DNA of 57,577 bases from Rossellomorea vietnamensis (GCF_008180615.1 NZ_VTEH01000028.1:1-57577); one strand, 5' to 3'. Numbered from the stretch's first letter, positions 1 to 8,037 are shown. Numbers and translations: made by a program. Notes: a model not told the origin generated them from the letters alone.

Positions 1-366
1 GTCATCATCTCCACAGTTGACAGCTTCTTCGCATTCTTTCTCAATATAGGGAGTGCTGATATCCTTACCTACATCCCTGAAAGTTGCTATTGCTTCCATG
101 GCACCTGGCCAGTTCCGGTCCTGTAATAAGCGGACTAATTTGGGTAATGCCTGTTTGTTTCGCGGGTAGCCCATAGTTCTTAATAGGGACACACCATTTT
201 CCCAGCATTCTTTTCCGTACGTGGGAATCAGCAAATCCACCTGATCAGGAGGCAATTGAAAAAGAACCTTCTTTGCTACTTCCTGCTGTTCCTCAGGAAG
301 TAACCAGTTCAGATTGTAGACATAGTAGATAATCTCTTCTTTTTCCAAAACAATATAGTCAGTCAT
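1..366 (-). CDS. DUF5071-like protein, copy A (3' end outside window)
   Basis: Only the N-terminal part is present; the complete twin lies at 39231-39698 and this part is identical to it in the overlap. It is an acidic helical protein with a WLLPEEQQEVAKK-type helix and a LLQDRNWPGAMEA motif typical of DUF5071 or HEAT-like small proteins, which often occur as orphan immunity-type genes. ATG at 366 is preferred over the GTG at 381, because GAGGTG lies about 12 nt before the ATG. The function is not known. Confidence 0.7.
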   Translation of the reverse strand, partial: MTDYIVLEKEEIIYYVYNLNWLLPEEQQEVAKKVLFQLPPDQVDLLIPTYGKECWENGVSLLRTMGYPRNKQALPKLVRLLQDRNWPGAMEAIATFRDVGKDISTPYIEKECEEAVNCGDDD

Positions 367-452
367 AACGTTGGTAAGCACCTCAGTTTTTAGAAGATAC
401 AGAAATAGCCTGAAGGATTTTTGAGGAAATCAGACTTCTTGACCCCCTCTAA

Positions 453-1259
453 TCATTCTTTAGTAATCTCATACATTCCCCCCTGTAAAAGAATGGATCG
501 GTTCTGTTGGCCATTTTCAAGCTGAAGGCCAAAGGGTCTCTCGCCAAAGTCATCTAGGAAATCTTTAATAAAGTCATCCCCGACAGGAGTACAAAACAAC
601 AGGTTTCCGTGCGGCAAGTAAAGGCGCTGGCATTTTGCACCCCATTCCTCATTGATATACGCCTCTCCGATTTGCAGATCGAAAAGATAAGACCAGCTGG
701 ATATTGTATTATCCAAATCTTCAACGGCGAACAACACATCCTTAATCTCAAGAGAGCCGGCTGGATGGCTGGAGGGTACCTTCAGTTTCTCTCTTCTACC
801 CGCATCATCTTCTCCCCATTGGATGAAGAAGGGAAGGGGAAGTGTTGAATGCTCCTCCGCGATAAAGAGCATGGACCATTGCAGAAGTTCTCCACTGTCC
901 GTTAACCGCGAACCTTTAACAGGGCCATGGAGTTTAAGACCTTTTTCTTTAAGGTCGGCAGCAAGTTGATCCATATTATTCGTCCTGAGTGCGATCCTCC
1001 CCGGGTGGTCACCCAAAGGCAGCTCAGCCACAAGCTGTTGAATCAGCGGGTTATCATCAACCTGTATCGAAACAGATCGATCTTGAATCCCGAGCCACTC
1101 GATATAACTCAAACCGAAATAAGCAAGCGTGTTATAAGTCCCCCAGTTTTCATGCTTACCACCCTCAATAACCTGGATGCCGTGCTGCAGCATCGTATTT
1201 TTCGCGGATTCAGGGTTAGATGAAAAGTGGACAAGGTGGTCAAAGGCGAGTGAAGTCAT
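453..1259 (-). CDS. Glyoxalase-like domain (VOC superfamily) protein, copy A
   Basis: The product is a 268-aa soluble protein of the Glyoxalase_3-like type (PF13468). It opens with FDHLVHFSSNPE, then GGKHENWGTYNTLAYFG and YIEWLGI, and has a second VOC module from about residue 170 (EIKDVLFAVEDLDNT). Such proteins have paired beta-alpha-beta modules, and their substrates are mostly unknown. GAGGGA precedes the ATG. It lies 70-90 bp downstream of the DUF5071-like gene. The paralogue at 39785-40591 differs at scattered residues, most densely near residues 225-240. The fold assignment is fairly secure; the reaction is not. Confidence 0.8.
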   Translation of the reverse strand: MTSLAFDHLVHFSSNPESAKNTMLQHGIQVIEGGKHENWGTYNTLAYFGLSYIEWLGIQDRSVSIQVDDNPLIQQLVAELPLGDHPGRIALRTNNMDQLAADLKEKGLKLHGPVKGSRLTDSGELLQWSMLFIAEEHSTLPLPFFIQWGEDDAGRREKLKVPSSHPAGSLEIKDVLFAVEDLDNTISSWSYLFDLQIGEAYINEEWGAKCQRLYLPHGNLLFCTPVGDDFIKDFLDDFGERPFGLQLENGQQNRSILLQGGMYEITKE

Positions 1260-1364
1260 TTTGTATCCCTCGTTTCTGTTTAGTGATGTGATTCTATTTT
1301 AGCAGGTTTCCAGAAATATCTAAGAGTCTGTGCTTCTAGTATATTAACGCATCGGCTATATTTA

Positions 1365-1399
1365 TCGACAAATGTAGGGACGTCACTGTGACATTAAAT
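1365..1399 (+). repeat. Double-palindrome dispersed element, copy 1
   Basis: The element has two adjacent inverted repeats: CGACA-AA-TGTCG (here CGACAAATGTAGG) and GTCAC-T-GTGAC, followed by ATTAAAT. It marks the outer edge of 1.4-kb repeat copy A. Other copies are at 2825, 3962, 40697, 41929 and 46121. Confidence 0.8.
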
Positions 1400-1465
1400 C
1401 TTGAACCATTTTTGTATATTGATACTGTATATGGTACTATTTACTTGGAGGGGAGGTACATAAAT

Positions 1466-1672
1466 TTGACCAGCATTGACAAAATACTTGCTAAAATGAA
1501 GCGGCAGCCAAGGGGTATAACCTTTAAGGAAGCTGAGAGAGTCCTTATTATCTATTATGGTTATACTCTTGTACGAAGTAGAGGTTCTCATCTTTACTTT
1601 CGCAATGATGCTGGCGACTTAATAATGGTGATTACCTATGTAAATGAAATTCTGGATAGGGTAGGGGAGTAA
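1466..1672 (+). CDS. hicA: HicA-family toxin (YcfA-like mRNA interferase)
   Basis: The product is a small basic protein, probably the RNA-cleaving toxin of a HicAB pair. The TTG at 1466 follows GGAGGGGAGG with 9-nt spacing, giving about 68 aa; the open frame also runs upstream into the dispersed repeat, which is unlikely to be coding. Visible features are the dsRBD-like signature YTLVRSRGSHLYFRN, with the Gly-Ser-His containing the catalytic His. The C-terminus is shorter than in typical HicA: the usual basic linker with a second conserved His before the last helix (YVNEILDRVG) seems missing, so activity is uncertain. hicB follows 73 bp downstream. Confidence 0.8.
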   Translation: MTSIDKILAKMKRQPRGITFKEAERVLIIYYGYTLVRSRGSHLYFRNDAGDLIMVITYVNEILDRVGE

Positions 1673-1745
1673 CCCCCTCTCCTGCCATTTAATATAAATA
1701 ACTATATATAGAAAACAAATCCTTACTATAAAGGAGAGTATATTA

Positions 1746-2132
1746 ATGAGCAATGTGACCGCAAAAGATTTAAATTATTACCTTTCCTTGGATTACTCCA
1801 TTGTTATCAATAAGGTTAAAGAGGACGATCATGAATATTATTTTGGGAAAATTGCCGAGCTTGAAGGTTGTCATACCGATGCAGACACTGTAGATGAATT
1901 AATGGAAGATCTAGAGGAAGTTAAGGAAGAATATTTAAAGATTAAATTAGAGCATAATGATAAAATACCTGAACCTAATGAAATGCCAAGTGGAAAAATT
2001 GTATTAAGAATGCCGAAAACTTTGCACTGGCGGCTTGCTGGGGAAGCTGCTCTAGAAGGAGTTTCATTAAATCAGTATATGATATATAAATTATCCAGGA
2101 GTTTAGATAGCAAAGAAAATGAATATGAATAA
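1746..2132 (+). CDS. hicB: HicB-family antitoxin
   Basis: The product is a 128-aa antitoxin predicted to neutralise HicA and repress its operon. The N-terminal half has the partial RNase-H-like HicB fold (YYFGKIAELEGCHTDADTVDE), and the C-terminal half has a ribbon-helix-helix segment (GKIVLRMPKTLHWRLAGEAA, then GVSLNQYMIYKLS). AAAGGAGAG stands 8 nt before the ATG. It lies downstream of hicA in the usual toxin-first order and is followed by a small unknown gene, probably in the same transcript. Confidence 0.9.
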   Translation: MSNVTAKDLNYYLSLDYSIVINKVKEDDHEYYFGKIAELEGCHTDADTVDELMEDLEEVKEEYLKIKLEHNDKIPEPNEMPSGKIVLRMPKTLHWRLAGEAALEGVSLNQYMIYKLSRSLDSKENEYE

Positions 2133-2194
2133 TTTATTGTAATTTGCAAGAAAACGTATCCTGAAATATTTAGGTTAAAGGGAGAATTAATATT

Positions 2195-2461
2195 ATGAAG
2201 CGCTTATCTGACACAGTTGGAACTGGTAATAAAATTATGGACAATTGGAGACTGTTCCGACATGAGATTGACCTAACAAAAAGTGAAAGTGATTTCTTTG
2301 TATACAAAGTTGTTTTCGGAAATCAAGAAGGTCACTTGAACTTCCGTGTGGAAAATGGAGAAATAAGGAATGTTAACCTTTATGTTACCGGTTTCTCGAA
2401 AACACTTGGTTCTCATAATGACGCTAGCCTGATAAGAGTGGCAGAAATGGTGTATAGATAG
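2195..2461 (+). CDS. Small hypothetical protein downstream of hicAB
   Basis: The product is an 88-aa soluble protein that I do not recognise. It has alternating beta-type stretches (DFFVYKVVFGNQEGHLNFRVENG) and no signal peptide or membrane segment. AAAGGGAG lies at a good distance before the ATG. It starts 62 bp after hicB and ends 35 bp before a terminator, so it is likely the third gene of the hicAB transcript. Confidence 0.6.
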   Translation: MKRLSDTVGTGNKIMDNWRLFRHEIDLTKSESDFFVYKVVFGNQEGHLNFRVENGEIRNVNLYVTGFSKTLGSHNDASLIRVAEMVYR

Positions 2462-2495
2462 AGAATAGCACCAAGTCCTTGCAACTGTTCTTCAT

Positions 2496-2530
2496 ACAAA
2501 AAAAGACATGTCCGCAACATGTCTTTTTTT
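2496..2530. terminator. Bidirectional Rho-independent terminator
   Basis: A GACATGT / ACATGTC stem with a 5-nt loop is flanked by an A-run on the left and a T-run on the right. It closes the hicAB transcript. Confidence 0.85.
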
Positions 2531-2539
2531 GCAGGACAG

Positions 2540-2824
2540 TGAGACAGGTTTAGACCACTGAATAGGACAGAAGGAACTGCCCTATATTTGATTATATCAA
2601 TATAGTAATAACTCCTATGCGCCTGCCGAATATATATATAAAATTAGTTGATGACCTTCAAGAAAGTAATCTCCAAAAGTTGATTCTCTGTATTTTTGAG
2701 GAGAGATGCGTCTTACGCTGGACGTGGAACCTGTCCACCATCCCACTTTTAGAAGAAGCTTGTTGGCCAATCCCCTTCGGTGTCTTAAAATTCAAAAGGT
2801 ATAATAACAAAAATCCAATATCAT
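2540..2824. repeat. Degenerate GGGACAG-type intergenic repeat
   Basis: This 285-bp gene-free stretch carries GGACAGAAGGAACTGCCC near its left end, CTCCTATGCGCCTGCCGAAT, then AACCTGTCCACCATCCCA near the right. The same layout appears at 5175-5310 and 49279-49425. Open frames inside lack ribosome binding sites, so I treat it as a decayed dispersed repeat. Confidence 0.5.
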
Positions 2825-2859
2825 TCGACAAATGTCGGGATGTCACTGTGACATTAAAA
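2825..2859 (+). repeat. Double-palindrome dispersed element, copy 2
   Basis: This is the best-preserved copy: TCGACAAATGTCGGGA followed by TGTCACTGTGACATTAAA. It lies 34 bp upstream of the lipoprotein start, within the leader. Confidence 0.85.
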
Positions 2860-2892
2860 TCATGACCAATAAGTGGTAAGGGAGAATACTAA

Positions 2893-3816
2893 ATGAATAA
2901 CAAGAACGTGATCATTCTACTAACAGTTTTTCTGGTTACTCTATTTTTATCCGCCTGCGGGAGTTCGTCTGCTCAAAATGATGCCAATAGCAGCAATCAA
3001 GAGAATGCTGCCGAAGAAGAGAATGCCTATGGGAATGAGTCAAATAATGATGCTGATGAAGTAAGTACTACCAATAATGATGATACAGGATCAAATGAAA
3101 ACACGAGCGCAGATTCTACGGAAAGTGAAGCCTTGTCCGGGTACTCTGCTGAAGAAATTGAATATGCCCGCGTCTGGCTGCAGATTGTCGGAAATCCAGA
3201 TATAGAGGTATTAAATGTTGTCCATATTTCGGCAGGAGATCAAGTCAATCCTTATGATGATGACAGCGTCAACTATCCGGAAGATGTCATTTCATTGGGC
3301 GGAAAGGTAGTGGCAGATGGAACAGTAACCTATAGCGGTAATGGGGACGGTACGATTAATGTATATAACCTTCCTTCACATTGGCCCAGCAATAAACAGA
3401 TAGATACGTCCATGGAAGAGTATACAAAAGATATTATCACTAATACAAAGCAGGTTTACATAGAACCACGCAGCGATGAAGAAATCAGCACGTTAATTGA
3501 AAAGATTAAGCAAAAGAATAAAGCTCACTCGAATACTCAAAGTGGTAATGAGGATAGTGACATTAAAACAGATACCCCTGAAAAAGACCAGAAAAAAGCC
3601 ATTTCCTTAGCCAGAGACTATTTGCGTAATACCTATGATGATTTTGTAGAAGATGAAGATCACTTCCTGGCATACGATGGAGAGATAAACGCTAAGGTCA
3701 TTGTGAGATATGCTACGTTACTTTCTGGCCATACCTCTACAAATGGGCGATATGCAGTAGATATTACTAATGGTGAAGTCAAAGATTTTACTGCTGATCC
3801 ACAAGCTATTGACTAA
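2893..3816 (+). CDS. Lipoprotein of unknown function
   Basis: The 307-aa protein has a type II signal peptide with lipobox LSAC at residues 19-22, so it should be anchored on the outer face of the membrane. A low-complexity Asn/Glu/Ser linker covers about residues 25-80. Next comes a domain beginning EIEYARVWLQIVGNPDIEVLNV with NYPEDVISLGGKVVADGTVTYSGNGDGTINVYN, a type I have seen in Bacillaceae lipoproteins, then a charged linker. The last 75 residues form a second globular part (AISLARDYLRNTYDDFVEDEDHF). AAGGGAG precedes the ATG. No role is known. Confidence 0.8.
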   Translation: MNNKNVIILLTVFLVTLFLSACGSSSAQNDANSSNQENAAEEENAYGNESNNDADEVSTTNNDDTGSNENTSADSTESEALSGYSAEEIEYARVWLQIVGNPDIEVLNVVHISAGDQVNPYDDDSVNYPEDVISLGGKVVADGTVTYSGNGDGTINVYNLPSHWPSNKQIDTSMEEYTKDIITNTKQVYIEPRSDEEISTLIEKIKQKNKAHSNTQSGNEDSDIKTDTPEKDQKKAISLARDYLRNTYDDFVEDEDHFLAYDGEINAKVIVRYATLLSGHTSTNGRYAVDITNGEVKDFTADPQAID

Positions 3817-3854
3817 AATATGATTAAAAAACCAAATGACAAATTTAGTTGCAA

Positions 3855-3909
3855 TAGAAGAAATCAGGGCCTGATCTCCGAGTAACATAAGTGCCGGAAT
3901 CAGGCCTTT
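3855..3909 (+). terminator. REP-like hairpin after the lipoprotein gene
   Basis: GGCCTGA and TCAGGCC arms flank a degenerate centre, followed by TTTG. The arms match the GGTCAGGCC dispersed family, so it looks like a family member acting as, or turned into, a terminator. Confidence 0.5.
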
Positions 3910-3922
3910 GTCTTTCCCAAAA

Positions 3923-3957
3923 TGCTGAGACTCAGACTGAGAGTTCAGCATTTTTTT
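3923..3957. terminator. Rho-independent terminator
   Basis: TGCTGA / TCAGCA outer stem with an inner CTCAG pairing and a run of seven T. It closes the lipoprotein gene on the + strand. Confidence 0.75.
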
Positions 3958-3961
3958 ATTT

Positions 3962-3988
3962 GCCGGGTCGTCACTGTGACATTAAATC
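3962..3988 (+). repeat. Double-palindrome dispersed element, copy 3 (5' part lost)
   Basis: GCCGGGTCGTCACTGTGAC plus ATTAAATC; the first palindrome is lost. Read on the minus strand it encodes the last residues and the stop codon of the kinase gene, so the element has become the gene's 3' end. Confidence 0.75.
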
Positions 3989-5065
3989 AACAAGTTCATG
4001 GATTTTGTCAGAATTTAAAAGCGAGGATATCGATTTTTCCGTCTGAAGTGTAAGGGCAGCGCCTGCCAGACCTAATTGGCAGGCCTGAACTAACGATTCC
4101 TCATTCATGATTCCGTAAACCGCACAGGAGGAAAAAGCTTCTCCCGCTCCTGTAACATCGACTACATCTGTTTGAAAAGCTGGCAAATGGCCGGATTCCT
4201 CAGGAGAAGCGTAATACACCCCTTGATCACCGAGTGTAATGATCACTTTTTGAACGCCGCGCTGTCTGAGTTTTTCAGAGGCTGTCTGGCAATCGTCAAG
4301 CGAGTCAATTTTTATTTCGGCAAGCAGTTCCGCTTCTTCCCGGTTTGCGAGTAACAGCTCCACTCCGTCAAGACGGAAGGGAAGTTTTCGTGCCTTGGCG
4401 GGGGATACAGGGTCGATATACAAAGGAATGCTTTCCTCTTTACAGCGTTGAATCAAATAGGTTATACAGTCCTTGGGAATGTTCGTATCCAGATACACAG
4501 CTTGTGAGGCAGCAATGTGGGACCATTTTTCCTCGAACATCGAAGTTGTTAATTTCTCATAAATATTCATATCAGCCATAGAGACAATACTTTCGCCATC
4601 AATATCTAACAAAGTGGTGAAAGTGCCTGTCCGTTCGGTTGGCAATACCCATACCTGGCTGACATCCACTCCCTGGCCTTTCGTTTCTTTCAGTATCCAG
4701 TTACCTTCTTTGTCGTCTCCCACGCACGTCATGAGGGAAGTGCTGACACCAAGCCGGATTAAATTTTCGGCAAAGTTGCGTGCCACCCCGCCGCAAGCCT
4801 CCGTGATCTCGACCGGGTTGGATGAATATAGTTTAACCTTCTGATCTGTACGGGCTTTGCGGTCGGTGTTCGCCCCGCCAATGCAAACAATCGATGATTC
4901 TTCCCGTATAATATAGCCGCGCCCTTTGATTTCACCGCGTCTCGTCAAGCTGGCAATATAATTTGCGACAGCAGGACGTGATAATCCAACTTTAGCTGCC
5001 AAATCCTGCTGTGATATAAAGGGATTCATTTTTATATGATGTAAAATTTGTTTTTCTTTATCCAT
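3971..5065 (-). CDS. HTH-PfkB family kinase, pseudouridine kinase-like, with altered catalytic motif
   Basis: The 364-aa protein has a winged-helix N-terminus (residues 1-55, ISQQDLAAKVGLSRPAVANYI) and a PfkB/ribokinase domain (IVCIGGANTDRK, then CGGVARNFAENLIRLG). This is the architecture of PsuK-type kinases, which phosphorylate pseudouridine. The conserved C-terminal GAGD, whose Asp is the catalytic base, reads GAGE here (Glu about 309), so activity may be reduced or lost and the protein could act mainly as a regulator. It is divergent from the second kinase/psuG operon. The C-terminus and stop come from a dispersed palindromic element. Confidence 0.8.
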   Translation of the reverse strand: MDKEKQILHHIKMNPFISQQDLAAKVGLSRPAVANYIASLTRRGEIKGRGYIIREESSIVCIGGANTDRKARTDQKVKLYSSNPVEITEACGGVARNFAENLIRLGVSTSLMTCVGDDKEGNWILKETKGQGVDVSQVWVLPTERTGTFTTLLDIDGESIVSMADMNIYEKLTTSMFEEKWSHIAASQAVYLDTNIPKDCITYLIQRCKEESIPLYIDPVSPAKARKLPFRLDGVELLLANREEAELLAEIKIDSLDDCQTASEKLRQRGVQKVIITLGDQGVYYASPEESGHLPAFQTDVVDVTGAGEAFSSCAVYGIMNEESLVQACQLGLAGAALTLQTEKSISSLLNSDKIHELVDLMSQ

Positions 5066-5088
5066 GATAAATCCTCATTTCTTCTTAG

Positions 5089-5111
5089 AACGATCGTTTT
5101 AACCAATCGTT
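5089..5111. promoter_or_regulatory. Candidate operator of the HTH-kinase
   Basis: A perfect 10-bp palindrome AACGATCGTT (5089-5098) is followed by a further half-site AATCGTT (5105-5111), 24 bp upstream of the minus-strand kinase start. The position fits autoregulation by a winged-helix protein. Confidence 0.4.
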
Positions 5112-5174
5112 ATAAAACTTCATTCTCCCGATAAACAAATTATACGTAATAGGCATGTGGCATACAAATGAAAT

Positions 5175-5310
5175 TGTAAATGGAGGCAGAGGGACAGATG
5201 AACTGTCTCATTTTTCATATTGAGCCTACAAGAAGGCAGCTCCTAAAAGTTGATTCTTGTCGTTTAACAGAGAGATACGTTTTTGGCGGGACGAGCCTCC
5301 TCCGTCCCAA
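5175..5310. repeat. GGGACAG-type intergenic repeat
   Basis: It begins with GAGGGACAGATGAACTGTCTC, contains CTCCTAAAAGTTGATTCTTG and AGAGATACGTTTTTGG, and ends CCTCCTCCGTCCC. The layout matches 2540-2824 and 49279-49425. No gene is visible. Confidence 0.6.
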
Positions 5311-5318
5311 AAAACCTG

Positions 5319-5346
5319 TTGACAAGAAAAAACGAAAGCGTATACT
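5319..5346 (+). promoter_or_regulatory. Sigma-A promoter of psuK-psuG
   Basis: TTGACA (5319-5324), 16-bp spacer, TATACT (5341-5346). An imperfect inverted repeat GTTTACTATTTAAAC sits just downstream, at about +10, a possible operator. Confidence 0.7.
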
Positions 5347-5393
5347 AAACTTATGTTTACTATTTAAACTTTTGTAATGAGAGGAGATGTAAA

Positions 5394-6500
5394 ATGGCGG
5401 ATGATAGAAACGAAAATGAAAGATTACTAGTCGATATGATTCGGAAAAATCCATTTGTTTCTCAGCAGGAGTTAGCAGAATTAGCAGGAATGTCCCCGTC
5501 CACCATGGCGGATCACCTTTCTGCCTTGGTTAAGAAAGAACTTGTATCAGGACAGGCTTATGTGTTGAATGAAGCAGCGCCGATTGTCTGTATTGGCGGA
5601 GCGAACGTTGATCGGAAATTTTATGCCAAACAGAAACTGATTCAGGCGACATCGAATCCCGTCACGTCTTCTACATCTGTAGGAGGGGTTGCCAGAAATA
5701 TTGCCGAAAACCTTGGGAGATTAGGAGAGGAAGTCGTCTTACTGTCTGCAAGAGGGAATGATTCGGAGTGGACAGAGATTTATGATTTATCTGCACCCTT
5801 TATGAATTTAGAACATGTCTCTCCATTTGAACATTCATCAACAGGTTCCTATACGGCCGTTTTGGATGAAGAAGGTGACTTATCCGTCGCATTGGCAGAT
5901 ATGGATGTTTATGAAAATATCACTCCTGAGTTGATGATAGGAAGCAGTCACATCCTCAAAAGAGCGAAATGTATTGTAGTAGATTTGAATTGTCCAAGTG
6001 AAACAATTGATTTTCTCTGTTCATTTACAGCTGAACACACTATTCCATTAGTCGTTATCCCGGTTTCATCGCCAAAAATGAATAGACTTCCAAAAGATTT
6101 GAGTGCAGTGAACTGGCTCATCGTCAATAAAGATGAAACAGAAAGCTTTATGAAAATGAAAATCAATGATGATCGGGATTGGGAAGAGTCGGTTAAAAAG
6201 TGGTTAGAATTAGGTGTGAAAAATGTGATTGTCACGAACGGTTCAAAGGGTGTAATGGCTGGAGGAGAAGATGGAGAGATTCATCATTTCCCAGCGATCG
6301 AAACAACATCAGTAGTCGATGTGACCGGTGCGGGAGATTCATTCTGCTCAGGAGTGATCTATTCCTGGCTGCAAAACAAAGCACTCGATTACACAATAAA
6401 GTCAGGTATGGTCAACTCTCACAAAACCATCCTGTCAAAATATACAGTCAGACAAGAGTTAACTCAAAAACAATTTATGCTGGATATGGAGGAGTTTTAA
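5394..6500 (+). CDS. psuK: HTH-PfkB family kinase, probable pseudouridine kinase
   Basis: The 368-aa protein has the same architecture as the divergent kinase: a winged-helix domain (SQQELAELAGMSPSTMADHL) and a PfkB domain (IVCIGGANVDRK, VGGVARNIAENLGRLG). Here the catalytic motif is intact (DVTGAGDSF, Asp about 315). Predicted reaction: pseudouridine plus ATP to pseudouridine 5'-phosphate. The stop is one base before the psuG start, so the two are translationally coupled and psuG should use the product. GAGGAG lies upstream of the ATG. The middle of the domain is divergent, so another nucleoside substrate is possible. Confidence 0.85.
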   Translation: MADDRNENERLLVDMIRKNPFVSQQELAELAGMSPSTMADHLSALVKKELVSGQAYVLNEAAPIVCIGGANVDRKFYAKQKLIQATSNPVTSSTSVGGVARNIAENLGRLGEEVVLLSARGNDSEWTEIYDLSAPFMNLEHVSPFEHSSTGSYTAVLDEEGDLSVALADMDVYENITPELMIGSSHILKRAKCIVVDLNCPSETIDFLCSFTAEHTIPLVVIPVSSPKMNRLPKDLSAVNWLIVNKDETESFMKMKINDDRDWEESVKKWLELGVKNVIVTNGSKGVMAGGEDGEIHHFPAIETTSVVDVTGAGDSFCSGVIYSWLQNKALDYTIKSGMVNSHKTILSKYTVRQELTQKQFMLDMEEF

Positions 6501-6501
6501 A

Positions 6502-7419
6502 ATGGAACAATACATTGAATTATCCCAAGAAGTACAACAAGCCAAAGAGGAAGGCAAAGCAATCGTTGCACTGGAATCGACTATTATCTCTCACGGTATG
6601 CCTTATCCGCAAAACGTACAAACAGCTCGCGAAGTGGAGCAGATCGTCCGTGATAACGGTGCTGTCCCGGCGACCATCGCCATCATTGAAGGCAAGATCA
6701 AAATCGGGTTAACAGCCGATGAATTGGAACTGTTCGGTAAAAGCTCAGACGTAGCGAAAGTATCCAGACGTGACCTGGCGCAAATTATCGCCACAAAGAA
6801 ATTAGGGGCCACCACGGTTGCCACCACCATGATCTGCGCTGATTTAGCCGACATCAAAATCTTTGTCACAGGCGGCATTGGCGGTGTCCATAAAGGGGCA
6901 GAAACGACGATGGATATCTCAGCGGACCTGGATGAATTAGCAAAAACAGACGTAGCCGTCATCTGTGCCGGCGCCAAATCCATCCTGGATCTTGCACTCA
7001 CACTCGAATACCTTGAAACAAAAGGAGTCCCTGTCATCGGCTATACAACAGACTTCCTGCCAGCATTCTATACCAGAAAAAGCGAGCATAAATTAAACTT
7101 CTCTACCGATTCCATCGACGTCATTGCCGAAACGCTAAAAACAAAATGGGACCTGAACCTTCAAGGCGGAGCAGTCATCGCCAACCCAATCCCTGAAGAA
7201 CACGCCATGGACGAAGACTACATCAACGGGATCATCGCCCAGGCAATCAAAGAATCAGAAGAAAATAACATCATCGGAAAAGACAGCACACCATTCCTGT
7301 TAGGAAAAATCAAAGAGCTAACAGAAGGCAAAAGCCTTGTTGCCAACATCGAATTGGTCAAGCACAATGCGAAAGTAGGAGCGGAGATTGCGGTTAGTTT
7401 TAATGAAAAAACTAACTGA
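6502..7419 (+). CDS. psuG: Pseudouridine-5'-phosphate glycosidase
   Basis: The 305-aa protein has the full length and motifs of the PsuG/IndA family: ALESTIISHGMPYPQN near the N-terminus, GKIKIGL, VSRRDL, TTVATTM, FVTGGIGGVHKGAE (Mn/phosphate region) and VICAGAKSILDL carrying the active-site Lys. It cleaves the C-glycosidic bond of pseudouridine 5'-phosphate to uracil and ribose 5-phosphate. Its ATG is one base after the psuK stop, and the psuK tail TGGAGGAG serves as ribosome binding site. A strong terminator follows. Confidence 0.95.
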   Translation: MEQYIELSQEVQQAKEEGKAIVALESTIISHGMPYPQNVQTAREVEQIVRDNGAVPATIAIIEGKIKIGLTADELELFGKSSDVAKVSRRDLAQIIATKKLGATTVATTMICADLADIKIFVTGGIGGVHKGAETTMDISADLDELAKTDVAVICAGAKSILDLALTLEYLETKGVPVIGYTTDFLPAFYTRKSEHKLNFSTDSIDVIAETLKTKWDLNLQGGAVIANPIPEEHAMDEDYINGIIAQAIKESEENNIIGKDSTPFLLGKIKELTEGKSLVANIELVKHNAKVGAEIAVSFNEKTN

Positions 7420-7454
7420 GTTAATGTAAGTGGAAACTTTTATAAAAGGAAGAT

Positions 7455-7506
7455 AGGGCCTGGTTCCCCGATACATGAATGTATTGGTGGATCAGGTCTT
7501 TTTTTA
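7455..7506 (+). terminator. Terminator of psuK-psuG
   Basis: A hairpin of about 16 bp (CCTGGTTCCCCGATAC with GTATTGGTGGATCAGG) is followed by a T-run. The arms resemble the GGTCAGGCC dispersed family. Confidence 0.85.
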
Positions 7507-7580
7507 AACGATATAAGCAAGAGAACGTTATTAATCAAACGTTTGTTTAATAAAGGAGACAGAGGGGCAGGTACAAAATC

Positions 7581-7632
7581 AGGGTCTGACCCCCAATACA
7601 CTAACGCATTAACGTGCCGGGGGTCAGGCCCC
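7581..7632. repeat. REP-like GGGTCAGGCC element 1
   Basis: Outer arms GGGTCTGACCCCC and CCGGGGGTCAGGCCCC flank a centre ACACTAACGCATTAACGT. It lies upstream of, and partly inside, the open frame of a decayed DUF488 gene. Confidence 0.85.
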
Positions 7633-7683
7633 TGTGTGCACCGGCGGAAGAAGGAACATGTCGGGACAGGTAGGAGAGCAGTT

Positions 7684-7992
7684 GAAGGAATATGGAATAA
7701 CCACTCATTTCACAACTATGCAAATTCCACACTGACGGATGATTTTCAGTATGCTTTGGAAGAACTCAGGGAACAAGCCATCGCCACAATGCTCGTCTAT
7801 TTGTGCTCAGAACATCACCCGGCCAGATGCCACCGAATTCTCATCAGCAACTGGCTGCAAACAAATGGGTGGGATGTGAACCATCTCATTCCAGACTCCA
7901 AGGGGGATCCCGAGGTTATCACTCATGAATTGGGAAATGGGGAGCCATACCGATCATTGAAGAAGATGGGACAGTTGTTTATCCGGATATAA
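7684..7992 (+). pseudogene. DUF488 family protein, C-terminal remnant
   Basis: The reading frame carries the C-terminal half of a DUF488 protein: FHNYANSTLTDDFQYALEELRE, then VYLCSEHHPARCHRILISNWL with the conserved CxE...CHR residues, then VNHLIPD. The N-terminal half (the TIGHS and VDVR motifs) is missing and replaced by a REP-like element. The open frame extends upstream to 7543 but is repeat sequence. No start codon with a ribosome binding site is convincing, so I call it a remnant. Confidence 0.7.
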
Positions 7993-8037
7993 GAATGGGA
8001 AACGGCAAAAAAACAGCAGATTTCTTGCAGCAATCAT

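Larger units (their letters stand above)
1..1400. repeat. 1.4-kb direct repeat, copy A (partial at window edge)
   Basis: This stretch is repeated in the same orientation at 39333-40732 with a constant offset of 39332 and no net indel. The first 479 bases are identical by eye; differences start inside the glyoxalase-like gene and cluster around 545-585. Similarity stops at about 1400, at the end of a short palindromic element. Copy A is cut by the window start. The two copies frame 38 kb of sequence. Confidence 0.95.

Noticed and set aside
2617..2865. 82-aa plus-strand ORF
   Set aside because: Lies in a decayed GGGACAG repeat and a palindromic element; no ribosome binding site.
6603..7037. 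144-aa minus-strand ORF opposite psuG
   Set aside because: Shadow of psuG codon structure; Ser/Ala/Val-rich and without a start signal.
7543..7683. N-terminal part of the DUF488 open frame
   Set aside because: This part is REP-like element sequence and does not resemble the DUF488 N-terminus.
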